A DNA stretch of 64,000 bases from Amorphoplanes friuliensis DSM 7358 (GCF_000494755.1 NC_022657.1:6912001-6976000), one strand, 5' to 3'. Positions 15,869 to 25,428 are shown, numbered from the stretch's first letter. Notes: a model not told the origin generated them from the letters alone. Numbers and translations: made by a program.

Positions 15869-17392
15869 ATGTCCTCGTTCATTGACCTCGGCGTGCCCAC
15901 CAAGCTCGCCGCGGCCCTTGCCGACCTCGGCATCACTTCTCCTTTCCCGATCCAGGCCGCCACGCTGCCCGACTCGCTCGCCGGCCGTGACGTCCTCGGC
16001 CGCGGCCGCACCGGCTCCGGCAAGACGTACGCCTTCGTGCTGCCCGTCCTGGCCCGCCTCGCGGAGAGCAAGGCCCCGCGCCGCCCGATGCGGCCCCGCG
16101 CGCTGATCCTGGCGCCGACCCGCGAGCTCGCCACCCAGATCGAGGCGACGCTGGCACCCCTGGCCGAGCTGCTGGGCCTGCGCACCCTCACCGTCTTCGG
16201 CGGTGTCGGCGCCAACCCGCAGATCCGCGGTCTCAAGGCCGGCGTCGACGTGCTCGTCGCCTGCCCCGGCCGGCTCGCCGACCACATCCAGCAGGGTTAC
16301 GCCAGCCTGGACGCGGTCCAGATCACCGTGCTCGACGAGGCCGACCACATGGCCGACCTCGGCTTCCTCCCGGTGGTCCGCCGCCTGATGGACGGCACAC
16401 CCCGCGACGGCCAGCGCATGCTCTTCTCCGCCACCCTCGACGGCGGCGTGGACGTCCTGGTCAAGCGCTTCATGCACAAGCCGGTCACCCACCACGTCGA
16501 CTCGGCCGCCGAAGCCCCGATCGAGATGGCCCACCACGTCCTGCACGTGCGCCACGACGACCGCTTCCCGGTCCTGGTCGACCTGACCGCGGCGCCGGGC
16601 CGCACGGTCGTCTTCACCCGCACCAAGCGCCGGGCGAAGACCCTGACCCGCCAGCTGGTCCAGGCCGGCGTCCCCGCGGTCGAACTCCACGGCAACCTCG
16701 CCCAGAACGCCCGCAACCGCAACATGGCGGCGTTCTCGGACGGCACCGCGCAGACCCTCGTCGCCACGGACATCGCCGCCCGCGGCATCCACGTCGACGA
16801 CGTCGCCATCGTGATCCACGCCGACCCGCCGGTCGAGCACAAGGCCTACCTGCACCGCTCCGGGCGTACGGCCCGGGCCGGCGCGCAGGGCACGGTCATC
16901 ACGCTGATGACCGACGACCAGCAGAGTGAGGTCCGCGACCTCACCCGCAAGGCCGGCATCAAGCCGACCACCACCAAGGCCCGCCCGGGTGACGCCCTCC
17001 TCGCCCAGCTGGCACCGGGCGAGCGCACCTACAGCGCGCCGGTCTCCCCGGTCCCCGAGCCGGAGACCGACAACGCCGGCGGTCGCACCCGTCGCCCCCG
17101 CCCGGCAGGCACGGGCGGTGGCCGCGGTGCCGGCGCAGCCCGCGGCACGGGAGCCGCTCGCGGCTCCGGTGCGGCCCGCGGTGCCGGTGCGCCCCGCACG
17201 GGCGGCGACCAGCCGACCCGCGGCGGCCAAGGCGGCGGTCGCTCCCAGAGCGGCCACACCCAGGGCACCCGCTCCCAGGGCGGCGCCTCCCGCGGCCGTC
17301 GCGGCGGCACGGGCTCCACGGCCGTCCACACCAGCCAGTCCTCCAGCGGCGGCGCCGCGGCCTTCTCCTCCCGGAGCCGGGCCGCCCGCTAG
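15869..17392 (+). CDS. DEAD-box ATP-dependent RNA helicase
   Basis: A 507-residue RNA helicase. Visible motifs in order: the Q-motif region (SPFPIQAATLP), motif I GRTGSGKT (46-53), PTRELATQ, DEADHMADLGF, SAT, ARGIHVDDV and HRSGRTARAG. From about residue 385 the C-terminus is a low-complexity Gly/Arg/Ser/Thr tail with RGxGAARG repeats, typical of RNA-binding extensions. It likely unwinds structured RNA or assists ribosome assembly. ATG 15869 starts MSSFIDLGVP with GGAG 11 nt upstream; the upstream in-frame extension is not family-like. Confidence 0.93.
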   Translation: MSSFIDLGVPTKLAAALADLGITSPFPIQAATLPDSLAGRDVLGRGRTGSGKTYAFVLPVLARLAESKAPRRPMRPRALILAPTRELATQIEATLAPLAELLGLRTLTVFGGVGANPQIRGLKAGVDVLVACPGRLADHIQQGYASLDAVQITVLDEADHMADLGFLPVVRRLMDGTPRDGQRMLFSATLDGGVDVLVKRFMHKPVTHHVDSAAEAPIEMAHHVLHVRHDDRFPVLVDLTAAPGRTVVFTRTKRRAKTLTRQLVQAGVPAVELHGNLAQNARNRNMAAFSDGTAQTLVATDIAARGIHVDDVAIVIHADPPVEHKAYLHRSGRTARAGAQGTVITLMTDDQQSEVRDLTRKAGIKPTTTKARPGDALLAQLAPGERTYSAPVSPVPEPETDNAGGRTRRPRPAGTGGGRGAGAARGTGAARGSGAARGAGAPRTGGDQPTRGGQGGGRSQSGHTQGTRSQGGASRGRRGGTGSTAVHTSQSSSGGAAAFSSRSRAAR

Positions 17393-17401
17393 ATCGTCAA
17401 C

Positions 17402-17449
17402 CGGGCGCCCGTCCGCGACTGCCTCCCAGCAGCCGCAGACGGGCGCCCG
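17402..17449. terminator. Terminator after the DEAD-box gene
   Basis: Perfect 12-bp stem (17402-17413/17438-17449) with a 24-nt loop, between two convergent stop codons. Confidence 0.75.
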
Positions 17450-17460
17450 TTGTCATCCCC

Positions 17461-17982
17461 TCAGGACTGTGACGTCCAGCCCGCCAACCCGATGACCTCA
17501 GCGGCAATGTCGGCGACCGGCCGCCCGTCGGTGGCAACCCGATGCACCCACCCCGGGCTGAACTCATCAAGCTCCCGAGCAGCCACGTCGCTACGCTCGA
17601 CATGCCGCTCCAACGCCGACCCGATCTCACGCCGCGCCAGCCGCACCCTCGCCGTGGCGTCACTGGCCGTGAGCAGCACCGCCACAACCCGCGGATCGTC
17701 ACCCATGGCCGCGGTCAGCTCGTCGACAAACCGGACGCTCACCGTGTTGGTGTAGACCATCCGCCGATAACCGAGCTCCCGGTAGTTGGCCCACATCGCG
17801 CCCAGGTTCCGCGCACCCAGGTTGTGCTCCCACGGCGGCGGATAGGCGAGATCGAGGTTGTCACCCTCGATCAGGCAATGGTGGATCCGGGCCTCGGACA
17901 GCTGCTCGTGGATCTCGTTGCCCACGCTGCTCTTCCCCACCCCGGACCGCCCACCAAGAAAAACCACCTCACTCCGCCCCAC
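17461..17982 (-). CDS. P-loop kinase-like protein
   Basis: A 173-residue nucleotide-binding protein. It begins at a GTG giving VGRSEVVFLGGRSGVGKSS, with Walker A GGRSGVGKS at 10-18. EGDNLDLAYPPPW and LTASDATARVRLARREIGS further on resemble small-molecule kinases of the gluconate/adenylylsulfate kinase type, as does the lid-like Arg-rich segment. The substrate is unknown. The reading frame is open upstream into the repeat region to 18309, but that part is low complexity and is not counted as protein. Confidence 0.75.
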   Translation of the reverse strand: MGRSEVVFLGGRSGVGKSSVGNEIHEQLSEARIHHCLIEGDNLDLAYPPPWEHNLGARNLGAMWANYRELGYRRMVYTNTVSVRFVDELTAAMGDDPRVVAVLLTASDATARVRLARREIGSALERHVERSDVAARELDEFSPGWVHRVATDGRPVADIAAEVIGLAGWTSQS

Positions 17983-19339
17983 CAACCCACCGTAACCAAA
18001 CCCCCTCCACCCACCGCCCAGCCACTCCACAGACCCACACTCATCCGCCCAGCGATGCCCGATCAGCCAGCCGGTTCGGCGACGGCCGGATCGAGCACCA
18101 GGCGGGTCGCTCCAGCCGGGGCGGCCACGGCCGAACCGGGCCCGGCGACCAGACCGACCAACAGCAGGATTGGATGACCGACTGGACCCGGCGCGGCTGG
18201 GTCGCGCGCCGGGCGGGTCGGGCACCGGGCGGGTCGAGAACCCGGCCAAGTAGCGCCACACCAGCCGGAACGGGCGCAGCCGGGTCGGATGAGCGGCCAG
18301 ATCGCGCAACGGCCAGGGCGGGCACCAGCCGGGCGGGCAGCCGGATCCGGCACGGGCCGGGTCAGATGTCCGGCCAGATCAAACGCGGCCGGATCGAGCA
18401 ACGACCAGGTCGGGCAACGGCCGGGGTGGCGCGACGAGATCGGGCACCGGCCCCGTTGTATTGCCCCCTTGGGTCGCGCGCGTCGGCTGGGTCGGGTAAC
18501 GCCCAGATCCAGCAACGATTAGATCGGGCAACGCCCAAATCGGATGCGCCCAGATCGGGCACCGGCCGGATCGGATGGCCAGCTGGCCGAATCGGGCTTG
18601 GCCAGGTTGCACAACCGGCTGGATCGGGCGCCAGATGGATCGGGCACCGGCCGGATCGGGCGCGACGGGGTCACGCGCCGTGCGAATCACGGACCGGCCG
18701 GGCGGGCGCAGCCGAATCCGGCACCGGCCGGGTTTGGATAACCGGCCCGGGGTCACGCGCATCGGCTAGGTCGGGCACCGGCCGGGCCGGGCGCGACGGG
18801 GTCTGGCACTGGCCGGGTCGGGCGCGACAGGATCGGGCGCGACACGATCGGGCGCGACAGGATCGGGCGCGGCACGATCGGGCGCGACAGGATCGGGCGC
18901 GGCACGATCGGGCGCGACAGGATCGGGCGCGACAGGATCGGGCGCGGCAGGATCGGGCACCCGCGGACCTGGACAGCAAGCTGCAGCAACCATGCCGCCG
19001 GACCACCTCTCGCCCTCGCCTCCGAGCCCCAGAAGTCCCGGTGGGCGAGGTAGAGAAAGGCCTTTAATCCGAGAAACGACGGGCCCCACAGTGTCCAAAG
19101 CGGACAGCTGCTCAAAGGCCATCGTGCTGCGATGCCTTGCCTGGCGCGGGTTTTGGGAAGCACGGAGCTGGCAGGGTGGGGGTGGCTGCTCATGAGCCGC
19201 CAGGCGATTGGCCACCCCCGCCCGGTCTCGGCGGGAGCGACGGCCGGCGCCATGCAACCACGCACGACATGACTTTGAACTTCGCCCTGAGCCGGAAACC
19301 GTCTCGGCGGAAGCGATGGTCGCAACTACGAGGCTGCGA
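17983..19339. other. Gene-free, repeat-rich region
   Basis: About 1.36 kb with no convincing gene on either strand. Long frames exist only because the sequence is made of 15-18 bp GC-rich repeats without stops. The distal part (18970-19339) is unique sequence containing a 9-bp inverted repeat (19178-19186/19211-19219) that could terminate the YceI transcript. Confidence 0.6.
18050..18960. repeat. Degenerate 15-18 bp minisatellite with a sharp 15-bp core
   Basis: The whole stretch is built from variants of GATCGGGCACCGGCC. Divergence falls from left to right. From 18816 to 18960 there are nine full 15-bp units plus a partial one of GATCGGGCGCGACAG, differing only by A/G in GACA/GGCA and by the last base. 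Some units alternate in a 30-bp higher-order pattern (GACAG then GGCAC). Confidence 0.85.
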
Positions 19340-19858
19340 TCAGCCCGCTGTCGCGACGCACTCGATCCTTACCTTTACGTGGCGGGCGATCAGGCCGCGG
19401 CCTGCTGTCACGCCGGCGGCGATGCGGTCGATCGTGGTCGTTGCGGTGAAGCGGTAGCCGTCCGCGACCGGAACCGCTTCGGTGAGGTGCAGGTTGATCG
19501 GGGCGGAGCCGCCGCGCAGGGCGAGGATGCCGGTCAGCTGCCAGCCTTCGGGGGTGCGGGTCACGGCGGTGCTGCGGAAGCTGATCACCGGGTGGCTGTC
19601 GGTGGCGAGGAAGCGGTGGCCGAGGACGTCTTTGTCGCGGCGTTTGTCGTCGGTGGTGAAGCTGGTGGCGTCGAGTTCGGCGGAGACCGTGGAGTGTTCG
19701 GGGTCGGCGGCGATCATCAGGGTGCCGGAGCGGACCGTCAGGGTGGCGTCGACCGGTTTCAGGCCGAGGAAGTGCGTGGCCGTGAGGTGGACGGTCGTGC
19801 GGCGCGGGTCGATGCGGTAAGTGCCGGGGCGGGCTGTGGTGGTCACATCGGGTGTCAT
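19340..19858 (-). CDS. YceI-family lipid-binding-like protein
   Basis: A 172-residue lipocalin-like beta-barrel of the YceI family, whose members bind isoprenoid or other amphiphilic ligands. The family pattern is clear: TYRIDPRRTTVHLTATHF, HSTVSAELDATSFTTDD, RDKDVLGHRFLATDSHPVISF and GYRFTATTTIDR. No signal peptide is present, so a cytoplasmic location is likely. ATG 19858 lacks a strong RBS but lies 41 bp after the LuxR-type regulator stop on the same strand, so co-transcription is likely. Confidence 0.9.
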   Translation of the reverse strand: MTPDVTTTARPGTYRIDPRRTTVHLTATHFLGLKPVDATLTVRSGTLMIAADPEHSTVSAELDATSFTTDDKRRDKDVLGHRFLATDSHPVISFRSTAVTRTPEGWQLTGILALRGGSAPINLHLTEAVPVADGYRFTATTTIDRIAAGVTAGRGLIARHVKVRIECVATAG

Positions 19859-19899
19859 GGTGGGAAGCCTGGTCGGCCGCGGCGGGAAAGGCCTCAGTG

Positions 19900-22557
19900 C
19901 TACCGCTGAGAGGTGGTACGTATCCAGGTGGCGATCTGGGTGCGGTTGGTCAGACCCAGCTTGGCGAGCAGGTTGCGGACGTGGGTTTCGACGGTGCGTT
20001 CGGAGAGGACCAGGTCGGCGGCGATGGTGCGGTTCGGGTGGCCTTCGGCGACCAGGTGGGCGATTTCGCGTTCGCGGGTGGTGAGGGCGCCGGCGCCGGA
20101 GGTTTTGTCGGCGAGGGTTTGGGCGGCGGTGGCTACCGGGGGCATACCGAGGCGGCGGGCAGCGGTGGCTGCCTCGGTCGCGAGGTCTTGCGCTCGGCGG
20201 CGGTCGCCCGGTGCGGCACGGGAGATAAGGGCTTGGGCGAGGCCGAGTTTGGCGTGGGCTTCGAAGGGTGGTGAGGACGCGTCCATCGTGACCGCGGTGG
20301 TGAGGTGGCGGACCGCGGCGTCGTGGTCGCCCAGGGCGGAGGCGATCGTGCCGAGGGAGCGGGCGGTCGCGCCGTAGCAGCTGGTGGTGTTGTTCAGGTG
20401 GATGTGTTCGTAGCGGACCGTGCGGTCGTAGCACTTGCGGGCTGATTCGAGGTCGCCCAGCCAGGCGGCCAGTTCGCCGGAGGTGATCAGCACGTAGGTG
20501 CGGCGGCCGTCCGGGGGCAGGCCGGCGAGGATCGGGCGGAGGTTCTGCCAGCACAGTTCGACGGTGGTGGTGTCGCCCGCGTCCATCGCTGTCCGGCCCA
20601 GCTGGGCGGCCGCGATCGGGACCGTCAGGAGCGAGGTCAGCCATTCCGCGGCCCGGCCCAGGTACTGCTCCGACCGGCCGGTGTGCAGGGCCAGCCCGCC
20701 GCCGAACGCGTAGAAGAGCTGGGCGCCGGCGCCGTCCTGGGTGCGTACGGCCAGGTCGCGGGCTTCCAGGGCGAGCTGTTCGGCCTCGGTGAACCGGCCC
20801 GCGAGGAGGCTGCGGGCGGCCCGGGCGCGCAGCAGGTGCCAGCGGGCGAGCGGCCAGCCGAGCCGGTCCGCGAGCGTGGACAGCCGCGCGGTCTCCTGTT
20901 CGACGGCCGTGGTGTCGCCGCGCATCAGGAACATGTCGATGCGCCACGTGCGGCCCCACAGCTCGGCGTCCGGGCGGTCGAGGGAGCAGCTGCGGTCGGC
21001 GAGGGCCAGGACAACCTCGGGCTGGTCGAACGGGTCGACGATCTGGTGCCGGGCGTGAACGGCCGCGGCCACGTCGTCGGGGTCACCGGACTCCTCGGCC
21101 AGGGTCATGGCCTCGGCGCTGATCTCGCCGGCCCGGCGCACGTCACCACGCTCGGCCAGCAGGTACGCGTACTGCGCGAGCACCCGCGGATGACGTCCGG
21201 CGAGGGCCAGGGCGCGTTCACACAGGACCTCGAGCGCCGGGCCGTGCGCGCCGGCGACACCACGCACCACGAGCGCAGCCTCGACGGCCAGGGTGGGGAC
21301 ACCCGCGCGTTGCACGGCGGTGCAGTCGGCGATGGCGTGATCGAGGCGGCCGTCCGCATAAGAGGCGAGCGCCCGCGCCAGCCGGTCGGCGGGTGAGTCG
21401 GCGAGGTCGATCGTGTGGTCGTGCCAGCGGATCGCCTCGGCGAAGTCCAGCGCGGCCGCGGCGGCAGCACGGCAGGCCGCCACGGCGGCCTGCCGCGACT
21501 CGGCGTCCACGGCGCAGCGCACCCGGTGCCGGGCGATCTCGGCGGGTGCGGCACCGGCGTCGGCGAGGGCATCGGCCAGGCGGTGGTGCCAGGCGATGCG
21601 TTCGGCGCGGGCCAGGTCGTCGTAGCGGGCCTGGCGGACGAGGTCGTGCGCAAAACGCAGCAGTGCCGGCCGCCACGGGTCGTCGGTCAGGACCCCGGCG
21701 TCCAGGGCTTCCGTGAGCAGGTCGTCGACGGCGGCCGGCTCCGGGGCGGCCGCCCGCAGCACGGCGACGTCGATCTCGGCGCCGAGAGCCGCGGCGCCGC
21801 CGAGCAGGTCACGGCAGGCGGCGCCGAGCTGGGCCGTCCGCCGGCCGACGAGGCGGCGCAGCTCGGTGGGCACGCCGACACCACCGGCCGGGCGGCGCAG
21901 TCTGTCCTCACGGGACAGTTGCCGGGTCAGTTCCCTGACGTAGAGAGGGTTTCCGCCGCTGAGGCGGTGCACGACCGGCGTCCAGGAGGCGTGCGCGGCG
22001 GGACCGAGGTACGCACCCACGGCCGCGGGCTCCCACGGCTCGAGGCGCAGCACCTCCGCACCCGGCACGTCGTCGAGCGGGAACGGCGGCCGGGCCGTGG
22101 CGATCACCAGCAGGCGGGAGCCGGGCAGCTCACGGCTGAGCAGCCGCAGCAACGCCAGCGACCCCGCGTCGGCCCAGTGGAGGTCCTCGAGCACCAGCAC
22201 GAGGTGGCCGGTTTCGCGGAGCGCGCGCACGGTCCGCTGCGCCACCCGGAAGCGTGCCGCCGCCGGGGACTCCCCCGCCGCCGTGGCCGCGGTGAGCAGC
22301 TCGGGCGGCAGACCGGGAAGGTCCTCGATCAGCCGCAACCACGGCCAGTACGCGGGTGCGCCCTCGTCGGGCACCGCCCGACCGGTGGCCACGGTGGCGC
22401 CGGCCGCCGTAGCCCGGGCCACCGCCTCCTCGACCACCGTGGTCTTGCCCATGCCGGCCTCGCCGACGAGCAGCGCGGCACCGCCCTCCCCGGCAGCGGC
22501 GGCAGCACGCAGCCGGTCGAGGGCGACCACCTCGGGCACCCGTCCGACCAAGCCCAC
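19900..22557 (-). CDS. LuxR-family ATPase regulator (LAL type)
   Basis: An 885-residue large ATP-binding LuxR regulator. An AAA-type domain occupies the N-terminus (Walker A GEAGMGKTT near 32-40, Walker B LVLVLEDLHWAD). The middle is TPR-like helical repeats, and the last ~65 residues are a LuxR/GerE HTH (LTTREREIAHLVAEGHPNRTIAADL, SERTVETHV). Such proteins sense a ligand or nucleotide state and activate nearby operons. The start is GTG at 22557. Downstream YceI gene and the upstream YiiX-like gene (9 bp away) are on the same strand, so this is probably one operon. Confidence 0.93.
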   Translation of the reverse strand: MGLVGRVPEVVALDRLRAAAAAGEGGAALLVGEAGMGKTTVVEEAVARATAAGATVATGRAVPDEGAPAYWPWLRLIEDLPGLPPELLTAATAAGESPAAARFRVAQRTVRALRETGHLVLVLEDLHWADAGSLALLRLLSRELPGSRLLVIATARPPFPLDDVPGAEVLRLEPWEPAAVGAYLGPAAHASWTPVVHRLSGGNPLYVRELTRQLSREDRLRRPAGGVGVPTELRRLVGRRTAQLGAACRDLLGGAAALGAEIDVAVLRAAAPEPAAVDDLLTEALDAGVLTDDPWRPALLRFAHDLVRQARYDDLARAERIAWHHRLADALADAGAAPAEIARHRVRCAVDAESRQAAVAACRAAAAAALDFAEAIRWHDHTIDLADSPADRLARALASYADGRLDHAIADCTAVQRAGVPTLAVEAALVVRGVAGAHGPALEVLCERALALAGRHPRVLAQYAYLLAERGDVRRAGEISAEAMTLAEESGDPDDVAAAVHARHQIVDPFDQPEVVLALADRSCSLDRPDAELWGRTWRIDMFLMRGDTTAVEQETARLSTLADRLGWPLARWHLLRARAARSLLAGRFTEAEQLALEARDLAVRTQDGAGAQLFYAFGGGLALHTGRSEQYLGRAAEWLTSLLTVPIAAAQLGRTAMDAGDTTTVELCWQNLRPILAGLPPDGRRTYVLITSGELAAWLGDLESARKCYDRTVRYEHIHLNNTTSCYGATARSLGTIASALGDHDAAVRHLTTAVTMDASSPPFEAHAKLGLAQALISRAAPGDRRRAQDLATEAATAARRLGMPPVATAAQTLADKTSGAGALTTREREIAHLVAEGHPNRTIAADLVLSERTVETHVRNLLAKLGLTNRTQIATWIRTTSQR

Positions 22558-22566
22558 GGCATCACC

Positions 22567-23211
22567 CTAGGTCGTGCGGACTGCGATCTCCGCGCCGAGG
22601 CTGTAGCCGTCGGTCAGCTCCAGGGTGTCGCCGCTCCAGAAACGGCCCGGGTCGTACCAGCTGGGCTGCTTCCCCCGCGGCAGCAGCCCCATGTCTTCGT
22701 AGGTCACGGCGACGACCTCGGCGCAGTACGCCGTCTCGAGGTCGGCGTCGGCTTCCGCCTTCTCCTGCCAGGGGAGGCGGATCTGCGGGACCCGGCCGCG
22801 GGCCCAGCGCCAGGCGAGCTGCGCGCTGGACGGGAACGGTGTGCCGTCCAGCCGGGCGACCGTCTTGAGCGCCTTGTCCTCCATGGCGGCGGTGGCGGGC
22901 GGTTCCAGCTGCCGGAGCCAGCCGCGCTGGCCGTACCGCTTGGCCCAGACGGTGACCGCGTCGCGCAGGTCGTGGAGCTGGACGCCGCGCTGGAACGTGC
23001 CCGACCACAGGTCGGGCAGCGACTTGCCCAGCTCGGCGTGCCACATGAGCGGCGGCATGTCCTCGATCACGAGCGACATGCCGACGTGGTTGACCGGGCT
23101 GTTGGTCATCGTCTGGATGGCACGATCCGGTCCTGAGCGGCCCCGGAAGATCCAGATGTCACCCGTACGCGTGAGATCGATGGCCTCGTCGAGGCTGATG
23201 TCGGCAACCAC
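22567..23211 (-). CDS. YiiX/permuted papain-like hydrolase
   Basis: A 214-residue protein resembling the circularly permuted NlpC/P60 (YiiX/YebB-like) superfamily. It has TGDIWIFRG at the N-terminus, SPVNHVGMSLV with the candidate catalytic His (about residue 42), and ETAYCAEVVAVTYEDMG with the candidate Cys (about 163). These enzymes cleave amide or ester bonds in lipids or peptides; the substrate here is unknown. No signal peptide. GTG 23211 has GAGG eight bases upstream. It lies back to back with a 59-residue protein gene, only 17 bp apart. Confidence 0.75.
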   Translation of the reverse strand: MVADISLDEAIDLTRTGDIWIFRGRSGPDRAIQTMTNSPVNHVGMSLVIEDMPPLMWHAELGKSLPDLWSGTFQRGVQLHDLRDAVTVWAKRYGQRGWLRQLEPPATAAMEDKALKTVARLDGTPFPSSAQLAWRWARGRVPQIRLPWQEKAEADADLETAYCAEVVAVTYEDMGLLPRGKQPSWYDPGRFWSGDTLELTDGYSLGAEIAVRTT

Positions 23212-23216
23212 TTGTC

Positions 23217-23222
23217 TATCCT
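23217..23222 (+). promoter_or_regulatory. Leaderless -10 hexamer (TATCCT)
   Basis: TATCCT ends 6 nt before the ATG of the small membrane protein and lies within the RBS/start area of the divergent hydrolase gene. Confidence 0.5.
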
Positions 23223-23228
23223 CAGCAG

Positions 23229-23408
23229 ATGCGTTGGTGGAAGGTAGCGGGATTGGCCGGGCTGGCAGGAGTCGCCGCCACGGGTGCGGTGCTGGCGCGT
23301 TCGGAGCGTAAGCGACGGGCGTACACGCCGGACGAGATCCGGGGGCGATTGCACGCCCGGGTCGCGGAGGCGGCGGACGAGGCGCCCGCCACCACCGGTG
23401 AGGACTGA
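23229..23408 (+). CDS. 59-residue single-helix membrane protein
   Basis: A short gene (60 codons) with start MRWWKVAGLAGLAGVAATG, one hydrophobic helix (about residues 6-23), a basic stretch RSERKRRAYTPDEIRGRLHARV and an acidic tail. It appears leaderless behind TATCCT. Codon positions show the strong third-position GC bias of real genes here. Function unknown; the cytoplasmic tail could be a docking peptide. It ends 3 bp before the convergent App1-like gene. Confidence 0.65.
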   Translation: MRWWKVAGLAGLAGVAATGAVLARSERKRRAYTPDEIRGRLHARVAEAADEAPATTGED

Positions 23409-23411
23409 CCC

Positions 23412-24452
23412 TCAGACGACATCGGTGTCCTTGAGCAGGGAATACAGGCCTGCGCCGTCGGGAGCCGCAAACCACGTCTTGCCCCCGGAGCCGACCGCCT
23501 CCGGGGTGCCCGACGGCCCGGGGACGGCGCCGGCGAGCACGGCCTGCGTCGGCGAGAGCCGGCGGATGGCGACCGCGGCGACACTCTCCGGGTGGGTGTG
23601 CGCAAACTCGGAGTAGATCTCCTGGTCGTGCTGGCCGTCGTCACCGATGAGCAGCCACTTGATGTCGGGGAACTCCGCCGAGAGCCGCCGCAGGGTGTTG
23701 CGCTTGTGCTCCTGACCGCTGCGGAACCAGCGGTCCGGGGTCGGGCCCCAGTCGGTGAGCAGCAGCGGACCGGCCGGGTAGAGGTGCCGGGAGAGAAAGC
23801 GGGTCAGCGTCGGCGCGACGTTCCACGCGCCGGTGGAGAGGTAGAAGACGGGCGCGCCGGGGTTGGCGGTCACCAGGCGCTCGTAGAGCACGGCCATGCC
23901 GGGAACGGCCATGCGGGCGTGCTCGTCGAGGACAAACGTGTTCCACGCGGCGAGCAGCGGCCGTGGCAGCGCGGTCACCATGATCGTGTCGTCGATGTCG
24001 GACACGACACCGAACTTCATGGCCGGGTCGACCACGCGGATCGGGGCCTCGACCGGCTCGGCGCCGTCGGTGGTCAGCCGCACCTTCGCCCAGCCGGGCT
24101 CGAGATCACCCTTGACCCGGGTGTCGACATACCCGCTGCGGTCCGTCCGGGTCTCGTGGATCTGGTCGCCGACCTGGATCTGGACGGGCGCGTTGTTCAC
24201 CGGCGACGTGGTGAAGCTGCGCCAGCCGCGCGTCTTCTCCAGCCGCCGGACGGCCTGGCTGCGCCGGGTGAGCACGACGCGGGCCATGACGCGGGCCCAG
24301 CCGGGTGCGCCGTAACCCGTGTACGCGGTGATCACCGGCTCCCAGCCGCGGTTCCGCAGCCGTCGCTCGATCACCTCGTGCACGGCGTCCTCGATGCGCG
24401 CGGCCCGGTGCAGGCGCACGACGCTCGGTCGACCCGCCGGGGTCAAGGACAC
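23412..24452 (-). CDS. App1-family phosphatase (DUF2183), phosphatidate phosphatase-like
   Basis: A 346-residue HAD-superfamily enzyme. The catalytic DxDxT is D151-I-D-D-T155 in KFGVVSDIDDTIMVT; STGAWNV, LLLTDWG and LIGDDGQHDQEIY are further family signatures. Yeast App1 dephosphorylates phosphatidate; bacterial substrates are not established. An N-terminal beta-rich region (about residues 85-135) precedes the HAD domain. GTG 24452 has AGGAGG five bases upstream. The in-frame sequence upstream of it is not family-like. Confidence 0.88.
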   Translation of the reverse strand: MSLTPAGRPSVVRLHRAARIEDAVHEVIERRLRNRGWEPVITAYTGYGAPGWARVMARVVLTRRSQAVRRLEKTRGWRSFTTSPVNNAPVQIQVGDQIHETRTDRSGYVDTRVKGDLEPGWAKVRLTTDGAEPVEAPIRVVDPAMKFGVVSDIDDTIMVTALPRPLLAAWNTFVLDEHARMAVPGMAVLYERLVTANPGAPVFYLSTGAWNVAPTLTRFLSRHLYPAGPLLLTDWGPTPDRWFRSGQEHKRNTLRRLSAEFPDIKWLLIGDDGQHDQEIYSEFAHTHPESVAAVAIRRLSPTQAVLAGAVPGPSGTPEAVGSGGKTWFAAPDGAGLYSLLKDTDVV

Positions 24453-24565
24453 TTCGGCCTCCTGCCGTCTGTCATCAGCGACCCTGTGACGGTACCTGGC
24501 CTGCCTGTGTTCCGCGCCGCAACGCCCGGGCCGCGGCGATGCCGGTCCACAGAGGACAGAGCGGC

Positions 24566-25243
24566 TCAGTGCACCGCAAGACGCGCCTTGGCCGGCCGCA
24601 CCGAGGTCCACTGCTCCTCGTAGTGCACGTCGCGCCCGGCGCGGGCACGCACCTGCAGGGCCTCCGCCCGAAGACTACGCACCGTGGCGGCTGCCCGCTC
24701 GGCATCCTGCCAGGCCTGCCGCTCCCGGCCGGTCGCCGCCTGGTAGTCGGCGAACCGGTGCTCGCGGACGGCGGCACGCAGGGCGGCCTCCTGGGCGACC
24801 GGATGCCGGCGCGGGTTCCAGCCGCCGCGATGCGCCAGCACCTCGTTGAGCTGGGCGATCGACAACTCCCGGCGGCGGCAGTAGGCCGTCGCCGAGCGGT
24901 GCAGGTGGCGCTCCCGGTCGGCGAGCTCGGCCCGGGTGCGGCGCTGCTTGAAGACCGGGAAGGCGGCCGCGGCGGCATAGCGGCGGGCGTCACGGTCAGC
25001 GACGTCGAACGCCGCCCAGGCCGCGTCGACCTCCTCCTGGGCGCGGGTCCAGTCGGCGCGGCGGCGGCGGGCGATGGCGGCCGCCTGCTCAGCGGCCAGC
25101 GCGACCTGCTCGGCGTAGGGGTCCGCGGCCGGGAGGGCGGCGGCGCGGGACGGACGGCGGGGCACGGCGAGGATGGCCGTCGCGGCAGCGACGGCCAGCA
25201 GCACGATCATCCAGACGGTTGCAGCGGTTTCCACGATGAACAC
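24566..25243 (-). CDS. Single-pass membrane protein with coiled coil
   Basis: A 225-residue protein: one N-terminal membrane helix (about residues 7-26), then a long Ala/Arg/Glu-rich helical region (about 45-215) predicted as coiled coil, ending with a short unstructured tail. No enzymatic motif. ATG begins MFIVETAATVWMIVLL. It lies 113 bp upstream of the App1-like gene on the same strand. Function unknown. Confidence 0.75.
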   Translation of the reverse strand: MFIVETAATVWMIVLLAVAAATAILAVPRRPSRAAALPAADPYAEQVALAAEQAAAIARRRRADWTRAQEEVDAAWAAFDVADRDARRYAAAAAFPVFKQRRTRAELADRERHLHRSATAYCRRRELSIAQLNEVLAHRGGWNPRRHPVAQEAALRAAVREHRFADYQAATGRERQAWQDAERAAATVRSLRAEALQVRARAGRDVHYEEQWTSVRPAKARLAVH

Positions 25244-25428
25244 CGGCTTCTCTCAGGATCTCAGCGGTGGGTGACGGTCTCCGGGCCGCTCTCGGCGGCG
25301 GCCGGTGGCAGATCCGGATCCCGTACGCGCACAGGAGTGACGGAGCCACCGGAACGACGGGTCAGCGGGCTCTGCGGTGCTCGGAGCCACGGGCCGACGC
25401 CGTCGGATGCGGGAGTGGTGCGACGTGC

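Noticed and set aside
18816-18960. Possible CRISPR array
   Set aside because: Units are adjacent 15-mers with no unique spacers, and no cas gene is present.
18174-19067. A 297-codon frame with RARQD/RARHD pentapeptide repeats
   Set aside because: It is a translation of the minisatellite, open only because a 15-bp unit has no stops; it lacks RBS and a codon pattern like real genes here.
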